This document shows, piece after piece, positions 6,293 to 14,191 of a stretch of DNA of 21,947 bases (positions are counted from its first letter, which is position 1; the number at the start of each line of letters is the position of its first letter). The translations under genes were made by a program, and so were the position numbers. Where the stretch lies: positions 1-21,947 of the forward strand of contig JBFHDK010000054.1 of assembly GCA_041584755.1 (NCBI GenBank), read 5' to 3'. This DNA is from HB2-32-21 sp003448675. Its GTDB lineage: Bacteria > Pseudomonadota > Gammaproteobacteria > Pseudomonadales > Porticoccaceae. Under the pieces are notes generated by a model that worked only from the letters and a program-made list of their open reading frames with translations, did not search any database and was not told where the DNA came from.

Positions 6293-8425
6293 TCAGTCAG
6301 CGAGGGGTAGTCGGGCGGTAAATACCACGCCGGAAGCTAGCTTCAGGTTCTCGGCTTTCAAATCACCCCCGTGGCGTTCACAGATGAGGCGGGCGATATA
6401 GAGGCCCAGCCCCAGGTGTTGGCCTGCTTGCCCGGCATCGGTGTGTTTGTCGCGGCGGCTTTGGAAGAGCTGGAAAAGTTCAGGCAGTTGCGCCTCGGGT
6501 ATCGGCGGGCCGTGATTGGTGACGCTCATAAAACACTGACTTCTATCAGTATCCAGTTTGATTTCAATCGCCTGATCCGCGGGGCTGAAGTCGGCGGCGT
6601 TGTCCAGCAGCTTATCCAGCAATTGTTCGATATGCATATCCGAGCCTCGTAGCCACACTGCCTGGGGGGGAATATCCAGATCAATGGTTTGCCGGCGCTG
6701 GCGGCGTTGGTTGTCCACATAGTTGGTGAGCAGCTGGGTCAGGTCGAAAACCTCCATGTGTTCGGTGCTTAGCGCCTCTTCCAGGTTGGCGGCCTCGGCC
6801 AGGCTGTCGGTGATGGTGGTGATGCGATGCAGTCCGCGCCGCGCGCTGGCGAGAAATCGCCTGTCGTCGGGATTATTTTCCAGGTGTTCCAGCGACGTCC
6901 CGACGGTATTCAGGGGGTTGTTGATTTCGTGCCTCAAGGTGCGGGGAATGGCGATAAGAAACTGCTGGTAGCGTTCCAGCCGGGCAAGCAGCTGTTCAAT
7001 CTGGCGGGTCAGGTCTCCGATCTCATCGCCGGCAAGGCGTCCGCGAAACTTGGCCGCTTGCATCCGCCCCTGTTCATCGCAGGCCCTGTGGGTATCATTG
7101 CCCAGGCGCTTGATGCGCCAGGTCAGGCGGCTGGAAAACAGAAGCACGAACGCGCTTACAGCAATCAGCCCGCCGAGAGAGAGCAGCACGATTTGCTGAA
7201 TCGAGCGGCTCTGAAGGTTGAGGATGGCGTTGGTGGTTTGTTCCAGCAACACCACGCCGATTACGGTGTGATTATCTCGGTGCATGATTGGATGTGTCGC
7301 GGCCACCACGACGTGCTCACCATCCAGTGTCAACCGGGTGCTGACGCCACCCTCGCCGGCAAGGGAGGCGCGCAAAAACCTGTCCTTGCGGCTGTGGGTC
7401 TGTCGCGGATCAAAATCGTCCACCGGCAGCTGGCCGGTGCCACTTAAGCGCCCGAGTAACAGGCCGCCAAGACCGGCGCGGGTTTCGATGGCCTCGGTTC
7501 CAGAAATGTCCTCATCGATGCTGTCGTCGTAGAGTTCTCCAACCGCGGCGCGCACCCGCAGTTCCCTATCGAGCACCCAGATGCGTGCATCGGATGTAGC
7601 CAGGCTTTCCAGTACCCGTTCGGTTTCAGGCGAGCGGATAATCAGCCGGTTGTATATGCCCTGCTCAACACTCGGAAAGCTTTTTACCAGTCGGGCGATC
7701 ACTCGCTCACGGCTGTCCTCGACATCGGCCATGGCCACCCCCAGGCGGGCGCTATCGCCACCGACGAAGTCGCGGGGTAGGGCAAACTCCAACTGGTAGC
7801 CGTCCGCCATGATGCGCGCCTGTCCGCGAATACGGTACTCAGGGGCGCCCGGGTCCGCCAGTTGCCATGCTGTGTCCATGGCGTAGGTGGTTATACGGCC
7901 GCTGCCTTCGAAGGTGAGTTGGTAGCGCCGCGTCTGGCCGGCATCATCGTTGGTGTATAGGCGCACATGGTCACTGTGGTCGAGTCGCAAATAGCCAGGA
8001 TGGCGATACACGGGGCTGGCATCACGGACCCTGACCAACCCGTAAACATGGTCTCCATTCTGGCCCAGCAGCACGGAAAATCCGCTGCCGTTATCGCTGT
8101 CGAAAACCAGAGCGTGTTCGTCCAGGGACTGCCAGTCCTCCTCATAGCCATCCAAAAGAATCCTTCCCGCAAGTGGATAGAGGGGAATGTCCGCAAAATC
8201 GCTATTGTCGTCGCTGGGTTCGATAAACAGATCATCACGGCCATGAAACAGCGTGGCGATGCCGCGCGCGGTAAGCAACTGCGCCTGGGCCTGCCCGTCG
8301 ATAAGGAAGCGCTGCATGGCTTGCAGGGTTTGCAGACCCAGCCAGGGGATGATCAGCAGGCAGGCGCCGGCCAGCAATAACTTGGGCGTCAACCCCAGGC
8401 CAAGGATGCGGTGGCCTATTTTCAC
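6293..8425 (-). CDS. pdsS: Dedicated sortase system sensor histidine kinase PdsS
   Basis: This is a membrane histidine kinase of about 710 aa. It has a first TM helix at about 13-31, a large periplasmic region, a second TM at about 409-432, then a HAMP-like linker. The HisKA box LRHEINNPLN has H499, followed by an N box (KLLDNAADFSP) and a G box (GLGLYIARL...HGG). The periplasmic part at about 88-245 looks like a CBM9/DOMON-type beta-sandwich (ILLDGYEEDW, DHVRLY, YQLEFALP). GTG at 8425 overlaps the pdsR stop as GTGA and is preferred; a longer frame would need a TTG at 8461 inside pdsR. The match to the proteobacterial dedicated sortase kinase family rests on the full neighbouring locus (regulator, PdsO, target, sortase). 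Confidence 0.9.
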   Translation of the reverse strand: MKIGHRILGLGLTPKLLLAGACLLIIPWLGLQTLQAMQRFLIDGQAQAQLLTARGIATLFHGRDDLFIEPSDDNSDFADIPLYPLAGRILLDGYEEDWQSLDEHALVFDSDNGSGFSVLLGQNGDHVYGLVRVRDASPVYRHPGYLRLDHSDHVRLYTNDDAGQTRRYQLTFEGSGRITTYAMDTAWQLADPGAPEYRIRGQARIMADGYQLEFALPRDFVGGDSARLGVAMADVEDSRERVIARLVKSFPSVEQGIYNRLIIRSPETERVLESLATSDARIWVLDRELRVRAAVGELYDDSIDEDISGTEAIETRAGLGGLLLGRLSGTGQLPVDDFDPRQTHSRKDRFLRASLAGEGGVSTRLTLDGEHVVVAATHPIMHRDNHTVIGVVLLEQTTNAILNLQSRSIQQIVLLSLGGLIAVSAFVLLFSSRLTWRIKRLGNDTHRACDEQGRMQAAKFRGRLAGDEIGDLTRQIEQLLARLERYQQFLIAIPRTLRHEINNPLNTVGTSLEHLENNPDDRRFLASARRGLHRITTITDSLAEAANLEEALSTEHMEVFDLTQLLTNYVDNQRRQRRQTIDLDIPPQAVWLRGSDMHIEQLLDKLLDNAADFSPADQAIEIKLDTDRSQCFMSVTNHGPPIPEAQLPELFQLFQSRRDKHTDAGQAGQHLGLGLYIARLICERHGGDLKAENLKLASGVVFTARLPLAD

Positions 8426-9141
8426 GGGTATGGGTTGTCCGTGGCGCTTGAATCCACCCAACGGTAACCAAAACCGTACTCATTACGGATGCAGTCGAAC
8501 GCCGGGTCGAGCTGTTTGAGCTTGCGGCGGATATTGCGCATGTGGGTGTTGATGGTGTTGTTGGTTACGTATTGTTGAATAGTCGCCTGCATCAGGGTTT
8601 CGTAGGCCAGGGCATGGCCGGGAGAGCGCGCCAGTCGGGCGAGTAATCGAAATTCGGTCACGGTCAAATCCAGGGCCTGGCCTTGCCAGTGAATCAGCAT
8701 GGCTTCTTCCTGAATACTGAGTCGGCCGAGCTCCCGGGCGGGTGGTGTTTGCTCCGGTTTCAGGCGGATGTCCCTGAGCCGCAGCAGAGAAGCCACCCGT
8801 TCACTCAGGTAGGCCAGGCTGATGGGTTTGGGTTGGTAATCCCACGCGCCCAGGCGCAGGCCGGAAATCTGGTCGATCTCGTCGATGCGTTCGGTCAGAA
8901 AAAGCACCGGTAGCCGGGGATGGCGGGCCAGTAACTCTCGGCAGAGCTGGAAGCCCCCGTCCACTTCGTTACCCAGCATGATGTCGAGAATCACCAGATC
9001 CGGCGCCTCTTCAGTGAGAGATGACTGGGCTTCGGCGCGCTCGGCGAAGGCCCGTACCGTAAAGCCCTTTTTCTCCATGGCTTCCTGGTAGTTGAGGCGC
9101 TGGTCGGGGTCGTCCTCGACGATGGCGATAGTGTGGCTCAT
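8422..9141 (-). CDS. pdsR: Dedicated sortase system response regulator PdsR (OmpR type)
   Basis: An N-terminal receiver domain starts IAIVEDDPDQR (acidic pair D10/D11), has phospho-acceptor D53 in LVILDIMLG and the lysine in YQPKP. A winged-helix DNA-binding domain follows (LTVTEFRLLARLA, NNTINTHMRNIRRKL, IRNEYGFGYRW). This is the OmpR/PhoB layout, about 239 aa from the ATG at 9141. An ATG four codons upstream (9153) is equally open and neither has a strong ribosome binding site; I prefer MSHTIAIV because receivers usually start close to the first strand. It is transcribed away from the sortase operon and shares a 4-bp overlap with pdsS. The likely target is the divergent region 9154-9300, but no clear direct repeats were found there. 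Confidence 0.9.
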   Translation of the reverse strand: MSHTIAIVEDDPDQRLNYQEAMEKKGFTVRAFAERAEAQSSLTEEAPDLVILDIMLGNEVDGGFQLCRELLARHPRLPVLFLTERIDEIDQISGLRLGAWDYQPKPISLAYLSERVASLLRLRDIRLKPEQTPPARELGRLSIQEEAMLIHWQGQALDLTVTEFRLLARLARSPGHALAYETLMQATIQQYVTNNTINTHMRNIRRKLKQLDPAFDCIRNEYGFGYRWVDSSATDNPYP

Positions 9142-9300
9142 GGTGCTTAGCATAACCGCTCAATGGGCTGAGAAAACACTTCGGGTCATAACTCCACGTT
9201 TTCTCCATTTTTGCGCCGTTTCTGGTGCAGTTTTTATCGCTTCAATGGCTCGGTAAGCAATGTGCTCGCGCAAAGGACCCGTAACCGATGGAGAACCGTG

Positions 9301-9507
9301 ATGAAAACTTTCATACCCGTGAACGATGAAAACGAGCAACAAATCCCTGACCTGTTTGATCGCCTGGTGCCCTATCAGGTGGACTATGGCAGCCAGCGAT
9401 TTCACCCCCATGACTGTCAGGTGACGCCCGCCGATCTGCAAGTCCAGATTCCCGCTACGCGAATCCCACCGGACCATAACTCGTTGAAGAAAACCGGGGA
9501 GGGCTGA
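9301..9507 (+). CDS. Small protein of unknown function leading the sortase operon
   Basis: The 68-aa product begins MKTFIPVNDENEQQIPD and is rich in Pro, Gln, Asp and His, with one cysteine and no signal peptide, TM helix or recognisable domain. GGAG at 9290-9293, seven bases before ATG 9301, is a good ribosome binding site. The stop lies 3 bases before the pdsO start, so it looks like the first gene of the operon. I do not recognise the family. A longer frame open from 9211 adds an Arg/Phe-rich stretch without a binding site and is less likely. A soluble accessory or regulatory role in the sortase system is possible but unsupported by motifs. Confidence 0.6.
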   Translation: MKTFIPVNDENEQQIPDLFDRLVPYQVDYGSQRFHPHDCQVTPADLQVQIPATRIPPDHNSLKKTGEG

Positions 9508-9510
9508 ACC

Positions 9511-10092
9511 ATGGTCCGCTTGTTAGCCAAAAGACGCATGTTGATAACCAGTTTCCTATTGCTGTTTTCCCTGAGCGCCTGCCAGCACCGGGAACAGCAG
9601 GCAAAGGCCGAGCTATCCGATAGCGCACAGGCCATCGTTTTCCGGCCGGATTTGCACAACGCGGAACCTATGGAACAGCCATTGCCAGTTTTGGAAAGTC
9701 GACAACACCGTTTGGTGATACCGATTGGCGGCATCGGTCAGCGCCGGGCCGATGACTTGGACACGCATTTGCTGGCCCTGGTCGACCAACTCAGCACCTG
9801 GGAAGCCGTGCGCGGCATCAGTATTGAGGGCCATACTGACAGTGAAGGCTCCGAGCAAAGCAATAAGCTGCTGTCCTTGCGCCGCGCCAATGTTGTGGCG
9901 GAGCGTCTGGAAGAGCTGGGTGTTGAGTCCGGGCTAATGCGGGTGGAGGCCTGGGGTGAGAGCAGACCCGTGGCCGATAACACCACCATGGACGGGCGTG
10001 TGGCTAATCGTCGGGTGGAGATTATTGTTACGGGCTATCCCCAACGCAGTGCCGTGGCGCTTACACAGCTGGCCGGGGGTGATTTGGCATGA
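9511..10092 (+). CDS. pdsO: Sortase-system OmpA-family lipoprotein PdsO
   Basis: The 193-aa protein has a basic start, a hydrophobic stretch and a lipobox LSAC with C24, so it should be a lipoprotein. An OmpA C-terminal-type domain runs from about 66 to 178, with IEGHTDSEGSEQSNKLLSLRRA and VANRRVEI, the peptidoglycan-binding signature. Outer-membrane anchoring plus cell-wall binding is therefore expected. PdsO is the OmpA-like partner of the proteobacterial dedicated sortase system. GGGGAGGG about 8 bases upstream supports ATG 9511. The stop overlaps the next gene as ATGA. The stretch between lipid anchor and OmpA domain is only about 40 residues. Confidence 0.86.
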   Translation: MVRLLAKRRMLITSFLLLFSLSACQHREQQAKAELSDSAQAIVFRPDLHNAEPMEQPLPVLESRQHRLVIPIGGIGQRRADDLDTHLLALVDQLSTWEAVRGISIEGHTDSEGSEQSNKLLSLRRANVVAERLEELGVESGLMRVEAWGESRPVADNTTMDGRVANRRVEIIVTGYPQRSAVALTQLAGGDLA

Positions 10093-12311
10093 GCAAAGTG
10101 ATTCGATCCGTGATGATGTGGCTTATCGCCCTGGTTTTCTGGCTGTTGGCCCAGGCGCTGGCCGCGGAAGGAACAATGGCCTCGGTGGACGAGGTGGAAA
10201 GCGGAACCCTGTTGTTGCGCTTTCAAGAGGAATCTGGAGGCCGGGAAAGTGGCGGCAGGCCGGCGCACGGCGATTTCCAGAGCCAGTGGGTAGCGCCCCA
10301 ATTGCACTCATCGGCGGATATTCGGGTAACCGGCCCGCTGGTGCGCGTGGTGCTGACCCAGGTATTTAGCAACCCCTCCAGTTATTGGGCGGAAGGTGTA
10401 TATGTGTTTCCGCTGCCGGAAAATGCCGCCGTGGATCATATGCGCATGACCATCGGCCAGCGGGTCATCGAAGGTCAGATCAAGGAGAGAGAAGCGGCTA
10501 AAAAGGTTTATCAAAAGGCCAAACAAAGTGGTCGACGTGCCAGTTTGGTGGAACAGGAGCGGCCCAATATCTTTACCACGTCGGTGGCCAATATTCCGCC
10601 GGGCGAGTCCATTGAGGTCAGTATCGAATACCAGCACGAGGCGGCGCTAGAGAGCCGGCGCTACAGCTTACGCTTTCCCATGACCATTACCCCAAGGTAT
10701 ACGTCCGGTGCACGTTTGCCGCCGACGGGTAGGGGAAATGGAGATTTACTCGCTGAGCAAGAGGGTGCTCCGCACGCTGAATCATTAGACCGGGAAAGCG
10801 GTGCATCGACCAGTAATCGCCATGACGCGGATCTGGCGCCGAAGGATGTTGCCCGTATTACCCCGCCCTGGGGCCTGGCCCATGAAAACCATAATCCCAC
10901 CGAGGTGAGCGTGTCGCTGCAACCGGGCTTTGAGCTGGAGGACATCGAAAGTCGGTATCACCAGGTTTCTAGCTCCTCGCGCGGGCCAAATCACTGGCAG
11001 GTGACCTTGCCCGCCGATTCCCATCACGCCAACGCTGACTTTGTCCTGGAGTGGTGGGGCCGGGAGATGGCCGTGCCCCAGAGCCAGTTGTTTACCGAAA
11101 GCCATCGCGGCAGCGACTACGGATTGCTGATCCTGACGCCGCCAGAACTGGATGTACAAGCTCAGCGTCTGCCTCGAGATATTACTTATGTGATTGATAC
11201 ATCCGGTTCCATGGGGGGTGAGTCCCTGCGCCAGGCCAAACATGCCCTGGCCTGGGCGGTGGAGCGCCTGGCGTCGGAGGATCGTTTTAACATTGTCGAA
11301 TTCAACTCGGGTGCCTGGGCTTTGTTCGGTGGCGAGCAACTAGCGAACCAACGCAATAAGGGCCGGGCGCTGGGTTTTATCGATGGCTTGAAAGCGCGGG
11401 GCGGCACGGAAATGAAAAAGGCGCTGGACCTGGCCCTGTGCCCGGATTGCGGCAGTCCTGGCCGTCTGCGGCAGGTTATTTTTCTTACCGACGGGGCCGT
11501 GGGTAACGAACGTCAGTTGTTTGTCAGCATCGATACCAAACTTGGTAATACCCGCCTGTTCACGGTCGGCATCGGGTCAGCGCCCAACAGCTACTTTATG
11601 CGCCGCGCCGCCGAACTGGGTCGGGGTACCTTTACCTATATCGGCAAGCTGGAGGAAGTCAGCGAAAAAATGACCGCCCTGTTTGCCAGTATCGAAGCGC
11701 CGGTGCTGACCAACTTGAGTCTTAACCTGCCCGAGGGTGACTATGAATTTGCACCATCACCCATACCGGATCTCTATGCGGGCAGTGCTTTACATATTGC
11801 GATCAAGGGCCGCGATCTGCCCGAGCAGCTCAGCCTGTCGGGTTCACTGAATGGCAAGCGCTGGTCGAGTGAGGTGAAGACCGCCGGTAGCCTTGGGCAC
11901 GATGATGCGAAACAACGTGGTATCCACACCCAGTGGGCCAGGAAGCGCATAGCCGACCTCCTTAACCAGCGCAACCTGAGCCGCGATACCGAAACCCGCG
12001 ATGCCCTGCGCGGGGATGTGTTGAAGCTGGCTTTGCAGCATCATCTGGTTTCGCCCTTCACCAGTCTGGTGGCGGTGGACATCACGCCGGTGAAAGCGGT
12101 GAACAAGATGCTGCATAGCCACCGGCTAAAAACCAATCCGCCCAAAGGCACTCGATTCGGCTTGCCGAAAACCGCAACACCCATGGCGTTGTACAACGCG
12201 ATAGGGTTGCTATGTCTGCTTTTGGCGCTGTGTTTGTACCGCTTTTACTTGGCGGTCGCGCCCAAATCCGATGTAAGGGACCGTGCTAGCGAGGACCCCA
12301 TTCATGCCTAA
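10089..12311 (+). CDS. Sortase target protein with VIT and vWA domains
   Basis: The 740-aa protein has a signal peptide ending near ALAAEG. A VIT domain covers about 75-205 (VRVVLTQVFSNPS, EGVYVFPLPENAAVDHM), followed by a hydrophilic linker at about 210-260. A von Willebrand A domain has MIDAS residues DTSGS at 370-374 and TD at 467-468, with an unusual CPDCG inside it near 451. The end is a sorting signal: LPKTATP at 692-698, a hydrophobic helix at about 703-723, then a charged tail. This is the architecture of the proteobacterial dedicated sortase target family. The sortase gene directly downstream presumably cleaves in the LPKTA site. MIDAS suggests metal-dependent adhesion or protein binding outside the inner membrane. 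Start overlaps pdsO by 4 bp. Confidence 0.93.
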   Translation: MSKVIRSVMMWLIALVFWLLAQALAAEGTMASVDEVESGTLLLRFQEESGGRESGGRPAHGDFQSQWVAPQLHSSADIRVTGPLVRVVLTQVFSNPSSYWAEGVYVFPLPENAAVDHMRMTIGQRVIEGQIKEREAAKKVYQKAKQSGRRASLVEQERPNIFTTSVANIPPGESIEVSIEYQHEAALESRRYSLRFPMTITPRYTSGARLPPTGRGNGDLLAEQEGAPHAESLDRESGASTSNRHDADLAPKDVARITPPWGLAHENHNPTEVSVSLQPGFELEDIESRYHQVSSSSRGPNHWQVTLPADSHHANADFVLEWWGREMAVPQSQLFTESHRGSDYGLLILTPPELDVQAQRLPRDITYVIDTSGSMGGESLRQAKHALAWAVERLASEDRFNIVEFNSGAWALFGGEQLANQRNKGRALGFIDGLKARGGTEMKKALDLALCPDCGSPGRLRQVIFLTDGAVGNERQLFVSIDTKLGNTRLFTVGIGSAPNSYFMRRAAELGRGTFTYIGKLEEVSEKMTALFASIEAPVLTNLSLNLPEGDYEFAPSPIPDLYAGSALHIAIKGRDLPEQLSLSGSLNGKRWSSEVKTAGSLGHDDAKQRGIHTQWARKRIADLLNQRNLSRDTETRDALRGDVLKLALQHHLVSPFTSLVAVDITPVKAVNKMLHSHRLKTNPPKGTRFGLPKTATPMALYNAIGLLCLLLALCLYRFYLAVAPKSDVRDRASEDPIHA

Positions 12312-13065
12312 GCGTTTAGTCCTGAAAAATACGTGGCCACCACAAAGGGCTTGGCGATACCTGCTGCTCTGCCTGAGTGTGATCCTCGGGGTGAGTGGCG
12401 GGATTTTGTGGGGGCAGGGGGCCTATCTCTATGCCAAGGCTCATCTTGGCCAGTACCTGATAGTCCGTGCCTGGCGTTTAAGCGGCGTGAAGGACACCGC
12501 ATTCAAGCCCTGGCCCTGGGCCGACACATGGCCCGTGGCGCGGCTGCGTATCCCGGGGCTGGGGCTTGATCAGGTTGTGCTTGCCGGTGACAGCGGCCAG
12601 GCCCTGGCTTTTGGACCCGGACATACCAGCGCCAGTGCGTTGCCCGGTGAACCGGGAACAGTGCTAATTTCCGGACACCGCGATACCCATTTTCAGGCCC
12701 TTAAACATCTGGAGGTAAATGAACGGATTACCCTGGAAGACCCATATGGTCGCGTACACGCCTATCGGGTTGAGGCCTTGCGGGTGGTGCCGGCATCAAC
12801 GGAGGTGGGTTTTGACGTCGGTGCCAGCAGATTGGTCCTTGCAACGTGTTGGCCCTTTGACGGTATTGCCGGAGAGGCTAGTGAACGTTACCTGGTGGAA
12901 GCGCTTGCTATTGAACCGCGGGTTGAATCCAGTCGAGAAGGGCTGGCTATGGTCAAACAGATCGACTTGCAAGCCCGTTACTCTCCGTTACAGGGGCAGG
13001 CGAATCTGCTCGTCGCCATCCAGATATTCACGAAGGTTTTTGGGTCGATAGTCCGAGTGATTTAA
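12304..13065 (+). CDS. Class GN sortase
   Basis: An N-terminal membrane anchor (about 18-35) leads into a sortase fold with catalytic H125 (ISGHRDTHF), C182 (LVLATCWPF) and R195 (SERYLVEA). This is a transpeptidase of the class found in Gram-negative bacteria, paired with the single LPKTATP target encoded just upstream. ATG 12304 is preferred because GAGG lies at a good distance before it. An in-frame GTG at 12283 would only add seven residues inside the target gene. From this start the protein is 253 aa. The core ends near 204, leaving an unusual tail of about 50 residues, the last 25 of which overlap the convergent DUF2235 gene. Confidence 0.92.
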   Translation: MPKRLVLKNTWPPQRAWRYLLLCLSVILGVSGGILWGQGAYLYAKAHLGQYLIVRAWRLSGVKDTAFKPWPWADTWPVARLRIPGLGLDQVVLAGDSGQALAFGPGHTSASALPGEPGTVLISGHRDTHFQALKHLEVNERITLEDPYGRVHAYRVEALRVVPASTEVGFDVGASRLVLATCWPFDGIAGEASERYLVEALAIEPRVESSREGLAMVKQIDLQARYSPLQGQANLLVAIQIFTKVFGSIVRVI

Positions 13066-14013
13066 AAACCGCTGCTCGGCGCTGTTATGGAGCGTTTCAT
13101 CCAGGTTGGTGACGCCGATGGGCCGCCGGTGAGAACCGAGCAAACGCATGGCGCCTCGAAAAGAGTTGTGCACACAAATTTCATTGTTATTGCGATAAAC
13201 GCTATCCAGATAATCCTGATCCAGCGCTAGCCCGCAGGCTTCGGCTCGCTCAGCCATCCAGCGCAGGGCGATATGGGATAGCCCTGCCTCGTGGTATCCG
13301 CCGCCGATATCGCTGTGAGCGCCGGCAAACCAGCACTGTTCGGTGCGTTGGCGTTCTTTTTGGGTTTTCCAGATGGTGGGCTGAAACGGTTTGCGTCGCT
13401 CGTCGATGGCCAGCGCGTGATAGGCATTGTCGATAATGCTGCTGATGGTGGTGTCGTGAAACTCATAGCGCCCCTGATTGGCGGATTTGAAAATATCCAG
13501 GGGGATGCCCAGGGCGCCGACCGTGTCCCAGACGCCGAGAAATTTTACGGCGACTTCCCGGCAGTTGGGTTCGCGAAAATCCTGGGCGTTTTCCGCGTCG
13601 GCATGCCATTTGGTGCGATAGATATGGTAGGCCTTGCTGATAAGGTCTGCTCTATCCTTGCGCAGCAACCAGGTGTTTCTTAACAGGCCAATACAGCTGC
13701 GCGCGGTATAGGCGCCACGGCTAAAGCCGAAAAACCACAATTCGTCACCGGCTTCATAGTTGTGCACCAGAAAACGGTAGGCGTCCTGGATATTCTTGTC
13801 GATGCCCTCGCCGAAAGCTCCGCCATCGAGGGCGTCCAGCTTGTCGTCCGTACCCACGCCCCAGTCATAAAATACGGTTTGCTGGGTGCCGTCACTGGCT
13901 CGGGGTTTAATTGCCCTGGCTAAGTGCACTACGTTGGTCACGGGCGTTTTCTCCGGCGTATTCCAGGTGCCGTCGCAGCAAATTATCAGGCGTTTATGTT
14001 TGGTGGCGGTCAT
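12988..14013 (-). CDS. DUF2235 family alpha/beta-hydrolase-like protein
   Basis: From ATG 14013 the product is 341 aa, opening KRLIICCDGTWNTPEK. The nucleophile elbow GFSRGAY has S98. LGVWDTVGALG supplies a likely Asp, and CWFAGAHSDIGGGY the likely His of a catalytic triad. This is DUF2235, the fold also used by type VI phospholipase effectors of the Tle1 type, but short stand-alone members such as this one are generally uncharacterised. No signal peptide or type VI adaptor is visible. The frame is open 27 codons further upstream, but the ATG at 14013, preceded by AGGAT, fits the family start better. Its 3' end overlaps the sortase gene by 78 bp; any link to the sortase system is only positional. 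Confidence 0.88.
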   Translation of the reverse strand: MTATKHKRLIICCDGTWNTPEKTPVTNVVHLARAIKPRASDGTQQTVFYDWGVGTDDKLDALDGGAFGEGIDKNIQDAYRFLVHNYEAGDELWFFGFSRGAYTARSCIGLLRNTWLLRKDRADLISKAYHIYRTKWHADAENAQDFREPNCREVAVKFLGVWDTVGALGIPLDIFKSANQGRYEFHDTTISSIIDNAYHALAIDERRKPFQPTIWKTQKERQRTEQCWFAGAHSDIGGGYHEAGLSHIALRWMAERAEACGLALDQDYLDSVYRNNNEICVHNSFRGAMRLLGSHRRPIGVTNLDETLHNSAEQRFLNHSDYRPKNLREYLDGDEQIRLPL

Positions 14014-14191
14014 TGCCGGGATCCTGCGTCCACGAATATTGCCGGGCCAGTGTAGCAAATAACGTCCGCTAAACCGTGCTTGCGTCAACCTCACTGGCGT
14101 GGCCCCGAACGAAATTTCAACTGGACTTGGCCATGTCCTGGGCCATAATCAAGACAAGCAAATTGAAATGTGAATAAGCAGGGGAATGACA

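Noticed and set aside
6827..7447. Plus-strand 206-aa open frame
   Set aside because: It is fully antisense to the pdsS kinase, whose domains are unmistakable; no ribosome binding site or motif supports it.
8426..8461. Longer N-terminus for the PdsS kinase
   Set aside because: It would require a TTG start inside pdsR; the GTG at 8425 with the GTGA overlap is more natural.
12988..14013. DUF2235 protein as a type VI secretion effector
   Set aside because: No VgrG, PAAR, Hcp or immunity-like gene is adjacent; the neighbours are a sortase and a thiolase.
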